Below, piece by piece: positions 1 through 7,779 of a stretch of 33,389 nt of DNA; the first letter of the stretch is position 1, and every line of letters starts with the position of its first letter. The stretch is taken from contig JAKIZI010000017.1 of assembly GCA_022708105.1 (NCBI GenBank), positions 1 through 33,389 on the forward strand. Reading direction: 5' to 3'. The notes below the pieces were generated by a model. The model had not been told where the DNA came from. It was given only the letters and a program-made list of their open reading frames with translations, and did no database searches. This DNA is from Bacteroidota bacterium (GTDB lineage Bacteria > Bacteroidota > Bacteroidia > Bacteroidales > WCHB1-69). The translations under genes and the position numbers were made by a program.

Positions 1-1141
1 GTACTTGATTCTCGATAGAAATGATTGTTTTATAGTCTTTTAATTGTGACAATACAAACAGATAATCTTCCCAGACGGAATAGCGAGACATGTCAAGAGA
101 AATCACTTTTTCAAGAGCATGGCGTGCATCAGAATATTGTTGATCCAATAATTTCAATGTCGCCAATTGTGCCCATCCTTCGGCAGAGAAGGGGTGTACT
201 TCCGTGATGATATTCGTAATGAAATACATTTGTTCTTTAGAAATATTTATCGAAGAGTTAGGTCTCAAATAGTTAGTGATGAGTGTACGCAAAATCGGTA
301 ATTTATCTTCCAAGGGGAACTCGCGACTTTGGAGCACTTTGATGAGTGCTTCATAACTTGCTTGATGCGCTCCTTTTTTTCGATAATAGTCGAAGAGTGC
401 ATATTGAAGTCCGGCGTGGTTCGGATTAATTGCCAATGCTTTTTGATAGTAAGTCCATGCTTTTTCAGGAAGTTCGTTGGCGAGATAAATATTTCCGGCC
501 TTCACATAGTAATTTGTTTCATTAGGAAATTCAGCAATCAGACGATCAAATTCTCCCACTGCATTGTTAACTTTATTCAAATAGAGCCATATATTTTTTT
601 TAGCTTCCGTAATATCTTCGTTGAAACCCAAGATAATTTCAAGTTTATCATAAACTTTGATAACGTCGGTATATTTTTGTTGATTGAGGTAGGCATCGGC
701 CAACGAAAAGAGATAAATCTCCATTGTCGGTTTGGCTTTACTCAATTCAAGCCATAAAGCTGCAGATTGTTCATAATTTCCGGTTAAATCATAAATTCTT
801 GCTAGTTCTTCTTTATACCAATCATTTTTCTTATCAATTTTTAATGCTTCATTAAGATAGGAAATAGCATCGGAATAATTTTTGTCAAGCACCTTAATTT
901 TGCTTAACATATAAAATGATGTATGGTGTTGATTATTTTGGGCAATTACTTCCCGGAATTTTTTTTCGGCATTGGTATAGTCTGCGGCATAAAAATCTCT
1001 GAGTGCATCGGCAAAAGCAGTAGAGACAGATCTTTCCATTTCTGTTACTTTTGAAGGTGTTTCGGATTTTTGTTTTTGAGCCGCCAAAGGAGAGGCCATA
1101 CTCAACACGCAAAGAGTTATAAATAAAGTAAGGTATCGCAT
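1..1141 (-). CDS. Periplasmic TPR-repeat protein (3' end outside window)
   Basis: The gene reads leftward from an ATG at 1139-1141 and is still open at base 1, so the C-terminus is missing; about 380 residues are visible. The protein begins with a signal peptide (MRYLTLFITLCVLSMASPLA followed by AQ) and then carries repeated helical pairs with TPR-like spacing, for example FYAADYTNAEKKFREVI, LDKNYSDAISYLNEALKID and ELPEKAWTYYQKALAINPNH. I infer an exported scaffold or assembly protein of the periplasm or outer membrane; TPRs bind other proteins, and no partner is evident. The start is supported by a TAnnTTTG promoter box about 28 bases upstream. The specific family is not recognised. Confidence 0.9.
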   Translation of the reverse strand, partial: MRYLTLFITLCVLSMASPLAAQKQKSETPSKVTEMERSVSTAFADALRDFYAADYTNAEKKFREVIAQNNQHHTSFYMLSKIKVLDKNYSDAISYLNEALKIDKKNDWYKEELARIYDLTGNYEQSAALWLELSKAKPTMEIYLFSLADAYLNQQKYTDVIKVYDKLEIILGFNEDITEAKKNIWLYLNKVNNAVGEFDRLIAEFPNETNYYVKAGNIYLANELPEKAWTYYQKALAINPNHAGLQYALFDYYRKKGAHQASYEALIKVLQSREFPLEDKLPILRTLITNYLRPNSSINISKEQMYFITNIITEVHPFSAEGWAQLATLKLLDQQYSDARHALEKVISLDMSRYSVWEDYLFVLSQLKDYKTIISIENQV

Positions 1142-1168
1142 GAGAAAAGCTTTGTTTTTAACAACGTG

Positions 1169-1176
1169 CAAAGATA
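1169..1176 (-). promoter_or_regulatory. Bacteroidetes -7 box for the TPR gene
   Basis: On the minus strand this reads TATCTTTG, an exact match to the Bacteroidetes primary sigma -7 consensus TAnnTTTG. It lies about 28 bases before the ATG at 1141, in the 98-base gap after the stop of the CoA-disulfide reductase gene, so the TPR gene can be transcribed independently. No clear -33 TTG at the usual distance. Confidence 0.6.
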
Positions 1177-1239
1177 ATAATAATTGTTGTAAATTATTAA
1201 AATTAGCTGCAAACAAACACTTTCCTAAAGGAAGAAATT

Positions 1240-3696
1240 TTAGATAAAGAGATTAATATTGGCTTCTTCGGCACGATTCATATAGGTGGCAACCCCGCCG
1301 ATAGTAACTTCATCCATCAATTCTTCTTTTTGGACGCCCATGACATCCATGGACATTTGGCAGGCAATAAATTCCACACCATTATCCAATGCTTGTTGGC
1401 GAAGCGATTCCAAGGAGTCTATCCCTTTTTGTTTCATAATAAGGCGCATCATCCAGCTGCCCATTCCCAGCATATTAAACTTAGATAATTTTAATTTTAA
1501 GGAGTGAGCCGGGAGCATCATGGAAAACATCTTGCCGAAAATATCTTTCTTTACTTTTGGCTTTTTAACTTTTTTGAGCATATTAAGTCCCCAGAAGGTA
1601 AAGAATATTGTCACTTTTTGTCCGGTTGCGGCAGCGCCATTAGCTAATACGAAGGTTGCCAATGCTTTGTCAAGGTCATCACTAAAAAGGATAAGGGTTT
1701 TAGCTTTGCCATCGCAGGTTGTGATGTTTTTGCATGATTTAGGTTCTCCTTTTTGCACGACAACGATAAATTTGCCTGCATCTTCCTTTTTTTGAATCAA
1801 TTTATTACCAGTGGAGTCACACCAAGCACCGGCGTCTCTCAAGAACCCCGGGTCAGTGGCCGTAATTTCCACTTGGTCTCCCTCTTCAATAGAATCAATG
1901 CTTTGTTTTAATTTTAAAATCGGTCCCGGACATTGAATTCCGCAAGCATCTACATTTATAGTTTTCATCTCTTTTTTGTCTTTTATTTCTTGATCATCTT
2001 CATGTTTAATTTGAAAAATAGGAGTGCATCCGGTTTCACACAATTCTATGGGGGCAGTAGCATTACTATAAGTTTTATATCCTCCAGAAAGGTTTCGCAC
2101 TTGTTCGAATCCGTTTTGCATGAGAATTCTAGAGGCGAGGTATCCTCTTAATCCGACGGCACAATAGACAATAATCGGTTTATCGCGGGGAATTTCATTG
2201 AGTCTGTTTCTAAGACTATCGACCGGAATATTAATGGCATTGGGAATAGCGCCCAATCTATTTTCCATTTCTGTCCTTACGTCGATAATTGTATGTGAAG
2301 ATGAGGTGTCATTCAGGAGTTCTCGCCAATATGCCGGTTTCATTTTTCCCGTAAGAATGTTTTGGGCAACATAACCGGCCATGGCGATGGGATCTTTGGC
2401 AGATGAATAGGGTGGTGCATAGGCGTGCTCCACTTGGATGAGGTCTGCAATTGTTCCTCCGTTTTTAATGATGAGTGCAATTTGATCAACTCGTTTGTCT
2501 ACGCCTTCGTAGCCAACGATTTGGGCACCGAACAATTTTCCCGTTTTAGGGGCAAAGGTAATTTTAATTGACATCAACATCGAGCCGGGATAGTATCCTG
2601 CATGGGAGGCGGAATGGGTGGTAGAGCTGATATAGTCAATTCCCATCTTTTTTAGCATTTTTGCAGCCAGTCCGGTTGCAGCTACTGTAATGTCAAAAAT
2701 CTTGGCAATGGATGTTCCGATAGACCCTTCATATCGAATCGAATTGCCGAAAACAAGGTTGTCGGCTGCGATGCGTCCTTGTCTGTTTGCCGGCCCGGCC
2801 AAATAGTTCAACCAGGGTTTTCCCGTAACCGGATGTGGAAATTCAACGGCATCGCCGACTGCGTAAATATGTTCGTCAGAAGTTTGCATATATTCATTTA
2901 CCCAAATGCCTCCGGTTTCACCAAGTTTAAGACCCGCCTTTTTAGCCAATGTAGTTTCAGGTTTTACTCCTATAGACATAATCACCAAATCGGCATCCAT
3001 GGTTTTGCCACTCTTAAAACGAACTTCAATTCCTTCGTCCTTTTTAGTAAATGCTTCTACTGTTTCTCCCAAATAGAGATTAATACTCTTTTGCATCAAA
3101 TGTTGATGGACAATGGAGGCCATTGAAAAGTCGATAGGATTCATCACTTGAGGGGTCATCTCTACGATAGAAACCATTGCTCCGAGATGGTGAAGATTTT
3201 CAGCCATTTCAAGACCAATAAATCCGGCGCCGATTACGACTGCACGGCGAATGGAGTTGTTGGTGGCATATTGCTTAATCTTGTCGGCATCGTCCACATT
3301 ACGAAGGGTGAAAATTCCGGGAGTTTCTACTCCCTGTAAAGGCGGAATAAAAGGGTAAGCACCGGGGGAAAGCACTAATTTATCGTAAGATTCGGTATAA
3401 TCACTTCCATCATTACGACGAATTATTATTTTCTTTTCGTCAGTTATAATATCAATAACTTCATGTTCAACGCGGACATCAACATTGAATCGAAGTCCGA
3501 ATGAAGCGGGCGTTTGTACAAACAATTTATCTCGTTCATGGATTACGTCTCCAATATAATAGGGCAACCCACAATTTGCATAAGAGATGTATTTGCCTCT
3601 TTCCAAAAGAATAATTTCTGCGGATTCATCGTTTCTGCGAATTCGGGCTGCTGTCGTGGCACCGCCTGCTACGCCACCGATAATGATGTATTTCAT
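1240..3696 (-). CDS. CoA-disulfide reductase / rhodanese / TusA / DsrE fusion protein
   Basis: A soluble four-domain protein of 818 residues. Residues 1 to about 445 form an FAD/NAD(P)-dependent pyridine nucleotide-disulfide oxidoreductase: GGVAGG nucleotide-binding loop at the N-terminus, second Rossmann loop VVIGAGFIGLEMA, FAD motif IYAVGDA, and the single redox cysteine of the CoA-disulfide reductase class at about residue 42 (ANCGLPYY). About 455-550 is a rhodanese domain with active-site loop YCAVGLRG. About 575-650 is a TusA/SirA-like domain with CGIQCPGP. About 660-818 is a DsrE-like domain. Known relatives reduce CoA disulfide or CoA persulfide and relay sulfane sulfur. I infer that sulfur is passed between the covalently linked cysteines. 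ATG at 3694-3696 was chosen because the only earlier in-frame start is a TTG three codons upstream. Confidence 0.93.
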   Translation of the reverse strand: MKYIIIGGVAGGATTAARIRRNDESAEIILLERGKYISYANCGLPYYIGDVIHERDKLFVQTPASFGLRFNVDVRVEHEVIDIITDEKKIIIRRNDGSDYTESYDKLVLSPGAYPFIPPLQGVETPGIFTLRNVDDADKIKQYATNNSIRRAVVIGAGFIGLEMAENLHHLGAMVSIVEMTPQVMNPIDFSMASIVHQHLMQKSINLYLGETVEAFTKKDEGIEVRFKSGKTMDADLVIMSIGVKPETTLAKKAGLKLGETGGIWVNEYMQTSDEHIYAVGDAVEFPHPVTGKPWLNYLAGPANRQGRIAADNLVFGNSIRYEGSIGTSIAKIFDITVAATGLAAKMLKKMGIDYISSTTHSASHAGYYPGSMLMSIKITFAPKTGKLFGAQIVGYEGVDKRVDQIALIIKNGGTIADLIQVEHAYAPPYSSAKDPIAMAGYVAQNILTGKMKPAYWRELLNDTSSSHTIIDVRTEMENRLGAIPNAINIPVDSLRNRLNEIPRDKPIIVYCAVGLRGYLASRILMQNGFEQVRNLSGGYKTYSNATAPIELCETGCTPIFQIKHEDDQEIKDKKEMKTINVDACGIQCPGPILKLKQSIDSIEEGDQVEITATDPGFLRDAGAWCDSTGNKLIQKKEDAGKFIVVVQKGEPKSCKNITTCDGKAKTLILFSDDLDKALATFVLANGAAATGQKVTIFFTFWGLNMLKKVKKPKVKKDIFGKMFSMMLPAHSLKLKLSKFNMLGMGSWMMRLIMKQKGIDSLESLRQQALDNGVEFIACQMSMDVMGVQKEELMDEVTIGGVATYMNRAEEANINLFI

Positions 3697-3782
3697 AATG
3701 CTCAAGTGTTTATTTTAAGTTATACTATAATAATATTGGCACAAAAAAAACAAATTAAGTGCTGTTTTGTTCATGAGTTTAG

Positions 3783-3790
3783 TATTTTTG
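3783..3790 (+). promoter_or_regulatory. Bacteroidetes -7 box for the cyclase-family gene
   Basis: TATTTTTG matches TAnnTTTG and lies 28 bases before the ATG at 3819, in the divergent intergenic region shared with the CoA-disulfide reductase gene. No clear -33 element at standard spacing. Confidence 0.6.
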
Positions 3791-3818
3791 CAAAGGTAAT
3801 CTAAAATAAGTCAATAAA

Positions 3819-4394
3819 ATGAAACTATATGATATTTCTCGTTCTCTTTTTGAGGAAAATCCGTTTCCCGGAGATCCTGAACCTGAATTTGAGTTTGTAA
3901 AATTAATCGGAGAGGATTCTAATTATAGTTTGAGTACGTTTTCTATATGTGCCCATAATGGAACTCATATAGATGCTCCGTTACATTTTATTCCTGATGG
4001 AAAAACGATAGGGGAAGTAGATTTGATGCATTGTTACGGTGAAGCATGGGTAGTTGAGTTTGCAGAGATTATCGAAAAAGATGCTTTTATCCGAAAAGTT
4101 CCTCAAGAGTGTAAAAGATTGTTAATCAAAGGAAATGCATTGGTTACTCCGGAAATCGCACAATTGATATGTAATCGAAAAATGCTATTGGTGGGGACTG
4201 AACTTCAAACCATTGGTACGACTGAAACTCTTACGGAAATACATAGGATACTGTTGGGCAATGAAGTTGTTCTATTGGAAAGTATCGATCTCTCTATTGT
4301 TCCGGAAGGTCAATATACATTGGCTGCTTTTCCATTGAAGATTTCACCTCTTGAAGCCTCTCCTTGTCGGGCAGTTTTGATTTCCGAAAGATAG
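3819..4394 (+). CDS. Cyclase-family metal hydrolase (kynurenine formamidase-like)
   Basis: A 191-residue cytosolic protein of the cyclase / arylformamidase (KynB-like) family. The family metal-binding signature HNGTHIDAPLHF is intact at about residues 46-57, with His46, His50, Asp52 and His56 as likely metal ligands or catalytic residues. The N-terminus (YDISRSLFEENPFPGDPEP) is the usual first strand and substrate loop, and length is close to the family norm of about 200. KynB members hydrolyse N-formylkynurenine, but many bacterial relatives act on other amides or lactones and no kynurenine genes are nearby, so the substrate is left open. Monocistronic, with its own -7 box. Confidence 0.88.
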   Translation: MKLYDISRSLFEENPFPGDPEPEFEFVKLIGEDSNYSLSTFSICAHNGTHIDAPLHFIPDGKTIGEVDLMHCYGEAWVVEFAEIIEKDAFIRKVPQECKRLLIKGNALVTPEIAQLICNRKMLLVGTELQTIGTTETLTEIHRILLGNEVVLLESIDLSIVPEGQYTLAAFPLKISPLEASPCRAVLISER

Positions 4395-4483
4395 AAGTTT
4401 CATCCTGTTAACAGGGCTAATTTACAGAATTTTAACTTTATTAATTTTTTTTAGAAAATAGAATATAATACCATATTATTTTA

Positions 4484-4491
4484 TAAATTTG
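4484..4491 (+). promoter_or_regulatory. Bacteroidetes -7 box for the membrane protein-dapF unit
   Basis: TAAATTTG matches TAnnTTTG. It overlaps an upstream in-frame TTG at 4489, so that codon would lie inside the promoter. Transcription would start near 4498 and the real start codon is then the ATG at 4510, leaving a very short leader. Confidence 0.6.
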
Positions 4492-4509
4492 CATATTCAT
4501 ATATGTACA

Positions 4510-5211
4510 ATGGAAAACACAGTTCCTTCTTTAGAAAATCATGATAAATCCCAAAAATGGTTCTTTTTTGTAATCGGTATTTTGCTGGGTTTTGTCTTGG
4601 GAATTTCTACTTATTTTATGGATAAGTATATTTTTAATGAAAAAATTCATTTTTCTTCAACTATTGATAAATTATATAAACCTCTCCAAAAGAATCATAC
4701 CTATTCGGAGAATCATCCCCAATCGGAAGAAAATATAGTTACCGAGGATTCAGAAATAATGGAACAATTAATAGAGACAGATTCTTTGGCAGTAGAGGAT
4801 TCTTTGTCTATTGAAAATTTAGCAGATATGGAGTCGGAAGAGATAGAGGATGATGTGGAATTTATGCTCCCGGAAGAAAAGACCGAAATTAAGAAAGAAG
4901 AAGTGGAGATTGTGACCGATGTTCTCTTAATTGAACAAAGGATGTCCGTACAGTATATTTCGGAAGGACAAGACTCAGTAAAAGCTGCGAAGGATTTTTT
5001 TATGGTACAACAATGGAGTTCTCCTATTCGTAACAGACATACCTATCAATTGAAAAATAAAACGTTGAAATTAAAAGGGGTCGACATTTCTCGTGTATCG
5101 ATAGTGAATTACGAAGGCGATTATTATTTGCTATATAATGAATCGTTTTATAGTTTAAGACCGAATATCAAGTTTGAAAAATTGACAGAAGTTAGCATAT
5201 CCAATGAATAA
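4510..5211 (+). CDS. Single-pass membrane protein of unknown function upstream of dapF
   Basis: A 233-residue protein that I do not recognise. Residues about 17-37 form one transmembrane helix (FFFVIGILLGFVLGISTYF) preceded by a short charged tail. A highly acidic low-complexity linker rich in Glu, Asp and Ser follows (about residues 65-135). The last 80 or so residues look like a compact folded domain containing YQLKNKTLKLKGVD and YYLLYNESFYSL. The arrangement suggests an inner-membrane anchor holding a small domain on a flexible acidic arm. Its last 8 bases overlap the start of dapF (ATGAATAA), so the two are probably translationally coupled. The start is set by the -7 box immediately upstream, which excludes the earlier TTG. 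Confidence 0.8.
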   Translation: MENTVPSLENHDKSQKWFFFVIGILLGFVLGISTYFMDKYIFNEKIHFSSTIDKLYKPLQKNHTYSENHPQSEENIVTEDSEIMEQLIETDSLAVEDSLSIENLADMESEEIEDDVEFMLPEEKTEIKKEEVEIVTDVLLIEQRMSVQYISEGQDSVKAAKDFFMVQQWSSPIRNRHTYQLKNKTLKLKGVDISRVSIVNYEGDYYLLYNESFYSLRPNIKFEKLTEVSISNE

Positions 5212-6007
5212 AGATCTTCACTTTGTTAAATTTCACGGAGCAGGAAATGATTTTATTCTCATTGACAATAGAATTCCTATAACCCTTTCCCACGAAGAGA
5301 TTGCAAAACTTTGTGATCGACATATGGGCATAGGAGCAGATGGACTAATTTTATTGGAGAAGCCCAAAACAAGCGGTACTCATTTTTGGATGCGTTATTT
5401 TAATGCGGACGGTCATGAAGCATCTTTGTGCGGTAATGGAAGTCGATGTGTGGTCGCTTTTGCGAATTCTCTTGGAATTATTTCTAAAAAAGCAATATTT
5501 GAAGCTTTTGACGGGCTACATACTGCCGAAATAATTAACACCTCTGATGGACACTTTTGGCAAATTTCACTTGATATGCATGATGTTTCTGTAATCGAAA
5601 CATTTGAGGATGGTCTGTTTTTAAATACAGGATCCCCACATTTCGTCGTTCCGGTAGAAGAGGTTATCCAATATAATGTTTTTGAAGAAGGTAAAAAACT
5701 TCGTTACGATAGTCGATTTGTCGGAGGTACAAATGTTAATTTCTTCTCTGTATACCAAAACGGAATTTTTGTACGTACGTATGAACGAGGGGTTGAAGCG
5801 GAAACATGGTCATGTGGAACCGGTGTTACGGCAACTGCATTGGCTTGGGCTAAATTACAGAAATTTCCTGATGGAATGCATCATGTTGCAGTGTATGCCC
5901 GCGGGGGAAATTTTGATATTGCTTTTCAAAAAAGAGAAAATCAATTTTCATCAATTGTATTGACCGGACCTGTAGAAAAGGCCTTTTCAGGTATAGCTAT
6001 TCTTTAA
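5204..6007 (+). CDS. dapF: Diaminopimelate epimerase
   Basis: This cytosolic enzyme interconverts LL- and meso-diaminopimelate, giving the meso form for lysine and peptidoglycan cross-links. All family signatures are present in 267 residues: the N-terminal FHGAGNDFILID, the first catalytic cysteine at 76 in ASLCGNGSRC, and the second at 204 in TWSCGTGVTATA, which work as a thiolate/thiol acid-base pair. Length is normal for the family. Its start overlaps the upstream membrane protein gene by 8 bases, and its 3' end overlaps the convergent TPR gene by 11 bases. Confidence 0.97.
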   Translation: MNKDLHFVKFHGAGNDFILIDNRIPITLSHEEIAKLCDRHMGIGADGLILLEKPKTSGTHFWMRYFNADGHEASLCGNGSRCVVAFANSLGIISKKAIFEAFDGLHTAEIINTSDGHFWQISLDMHDVSVIETFEDGLFLNTGSPHFVVPVEEVIQYNVFEEGKKLRYDSRFVGGTNVNFFSVYQNGIFVRTYERGVEAETWSCGTGVTATALAWAKLQKFPDGMHHVAVYARGGNFDIAFQKRENQFSSIVLTGPVEKAFSGIAIL

Positions 6008-7187
6008 TTGATTGCTCACGCGTTTTGAGCAGTTCCATAATTTCTTCCCAGTAGGTGCAAGGACAATTCATGGATTTTATTTGTTGAAAAATATCGATGG
6101 CTTGTTGATAATCACTGGTAATACTTAATTGAAACCCTTTTTTAAATAATTCCTCGCACGATAATGGACTTTGAGTTACCGGAATATCCTCTGTTTCAAT
6201 ATTTTCTTGAATATCTATTTCTTGTTGTATAAATTCGTTTTTATCAGCAAAGCTTTCGGGATTAAGCTTTTGCTTATAGAGTTCAATCTCATGAGCTAAT
6301 TTATTTAATTCCTCTCCGTCTTGAATTTCTTCATGATTGGTCTGTTCATAATCCCGGGCATATTCATAAAAATTCTCAGCAATATCCGGATATCCACGTG
6401 TTAAAGCTACACGGGAGATTTTAATATAGGATTGAAAAACCCCTGTTTTTGAGCGAATTATTCCTTTATAATAATCGTCATTACAATAGTTGGAGGGCAT
6501 ATTCTTACAGAAGTTTTCCAGAATATTAAAGATATTCAACGCTTCTGCTTCCCTTTTATCTTTAAGGAGCGCATCACCTCTATTAAATAGCGTATCATAA
6601 AATTGAAGTGTGAAATCCGAAAGAGTCATCTCATGCGTTCTTGTAAGAGGAGCTTCATTATATATGGTATGGAGCAGACTGACACATGATTCAAATTGGT
6701 GTTCTTCAAAAAGAAGTTGTAGCTTAAGTATCAGTGCATCGGGATTAATGCGGTTGTACTGTAATGCACGTTCTGTATAATAGAGCGCTTCATCTTTATT
6801 TTCTTTAAGAATTTCAAGAAGGGCGAGTTCATAAAAAAGAGTATCTACTTTTTGTTTTTGAATGAATAAAGTATCTTTTAAATTTCGAGCTCGGAATGAT
6901 AAGTCGTCATATCTGGATATGAAATCATTATAAGTTAAATCGGAACAGTTGGGAAAATTAGGATTGACAGACTTGAAAAAATCCACCATCTCTGATTGGA
7001 TATCTTGAATGAGAAAATAGTGTAAAGGAATCAGATTGGGATTGTGGGTGTTTATCTTATCTAATTTACTTTCGTAACTTTGAAATTGAGTTTTGATATA
7101 ATCGCAAGAGATGGCATCTTGGGCCCAACCCGACCAAATCGAAGAAAGAAATAGTAAAATAAAAAGAGTTTTTTTTGACATTTTCAT
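5997..7187 (-). CDS. Exported TPR-like protein
   Basis: A 396-residue protein with a signal peptide (KKTLFILLFLSSIWSGWAQ) and predominantly helical sequence containing TPR-like units (EALYYTERALQYNRINPDALI near residues 136-156, and a second cluster near the C-terminus, YQQAIDIFQQIKSMNCPC). I do not recognise a named family. Its ATG follows the stop of the thioredoxin gene with a one-base overlap (TAATG), indicating translational coupling, so it probably acts in the same envelope thiol-disulfide or protein-folding context. The 3' end overlaps dapF on the opposite strand by 11 bases, leaving no room for a terminator between them. Confidence 0.85.
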   Translation of the reverse strand: MKMSKKTLFILLFLSSIWSGWAQDAISCDYIKTQFQSYESKLDKINTHNPNLIPLHYFLIQDIQSEMVDFFKSVNPNFPNCSDLTYNDFISRYDDLSFRARNLKDTLFIQKQKVDTLFYELALLEILKENKDEALYYTERALQYNRINPDALILKLQLLFEEHQFESCVSLLHTIYNEAPLTRTHEMTLSDFTLQFYDTLFNRGDALLKDKREAEALNIFNILENFCKNMPSNYCNDDYYKGIIRSKTGVFQSYIKISRVALTRGYPDIAENFYEYARDYEQTNHEEIQDGEELNKLAHEIELYKQKLNPESFADKNEFIQQEIDIQENIETEDIPVTQSPLSCEELFKKGFQLSITSDYQQAIDIFQQIKSMNCPCTYWEEIMELLKTREQSIKE

Positions 7188-7717
7188 TATTTAGTCAACA
7201 GCAGATCGGAAATTGCTTTTTCTAATTCCTCCTTAGCAGGGGCACCCTCCATTTTTGCCGGCATCGATTGTGGTTTGAAAAATATTAATGTTGGAATACT
7301 CCTCACTCCGAAAGCTTCAGAGACAATAACAGCTCGGTCGATATTTAGTTTGTATATTATGATTTGACCTTTATATTTTTCTCCCAACTCAACCAATATC
7401 GGATTCAACGCATGGCACGGACGACACCAATCTGCATAAAAATCAACGATACAAGGGATACTTCCTTTATACTGAAATCCTTTGGGGTTATTAATATCGG
7501 TGATGTACTTTATAAATTCTTCCTCTGAGATGGCTTGCAATTTGCCACTAGTGTCAGGGACATAACTCCCTTGTTCATTTGTTGTTATTTCTGTTGATTC
7601 AACTTGTTCGATATTGTTTTCAGGAGATGAAGAATCTTCTTTTTTTTGCGAACAAGAGCTGATTATTAATCCGATAGATATAATAAGGCTAAGTGCTGTA
7701 TGATGAGATGTTTTCAT
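7187..7717 (-). CDS. Thioredoxin-like lipoprotein
   Basis: A 176-residue lipoprotein. The N-terminus is a signal sequence ending in a lipobox (GLIISSC, lipidated Cys22), followed by an acidic Ser/Glu-rich tether to about residue 55 and then a thioredoxin fold. The active site is WCRPC (Cys98 and Cys101) in VDFYADWCRPCHALNP, close to the classical WCGPC, and the cis-proline loop VRSIPTLIFF is present. I infer a membrane-anchored periplasmic thiol-disulfide oxidoreductase, although redox direction cannot be read from the sequence. It is the first gene of a two-gene unit with the TPR protein and has its own TAnnTTTG box. Confidence 0.92.
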   Translation of the reverse strand: MKTSHHTALSLIISIGLIISSCSQKKEDSSSPENNIEQVESTEITTNEQGSYVPDTSGKLQAISEEEFIKYITDINNPKGFQYKGSIPCIVDFYADWCRPCHALNPILVELGEKYKGQIIIYKLNIDRAVIVSEAFGVRSIPTLIFFKPQSMPAKMEGAPAKEELEKAISDLLLTK

Positions 7718-7730
7718 TTTCTTTTTTTTG

Positions 7731-7738
7731 CAAAAATA
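7731..7738 (-). promoter_or_regulatory. Bacteroidetes -7 box for the thioredoxin-TPR unit
   Basis: Minus-strand TATTTTTG matches TAnnTTTG and sits 13 bases before the thioredoxin ATG, in the 62-base gap after aroA. It implies a short-leader transcript separate from the long upstream operon. No obvious -33. Confidence 0.55.
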
Positions 7739-7779
7739 CTAAAATATTACGGATAAGATATTTGGATGAAGTGTTATTT

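Noticed and set aside
4404..4415. A 12-base perfect palindrome (CCTGTTAACAGG) after the cyclase gene, as an operator or terminator
   Set aside because: It has no loop, no T-run and no second copy near a promoter. It may be chance in an AT-rich gap.
4489..4509. A TTG start seven codons upstream for the membrane protein before dapF
   Set aside because: The codon lies within the TAnnTTTG promoter box, so it would not be in the transcript. The ATG at 4510 gives a normal short tail before the membrane helix.
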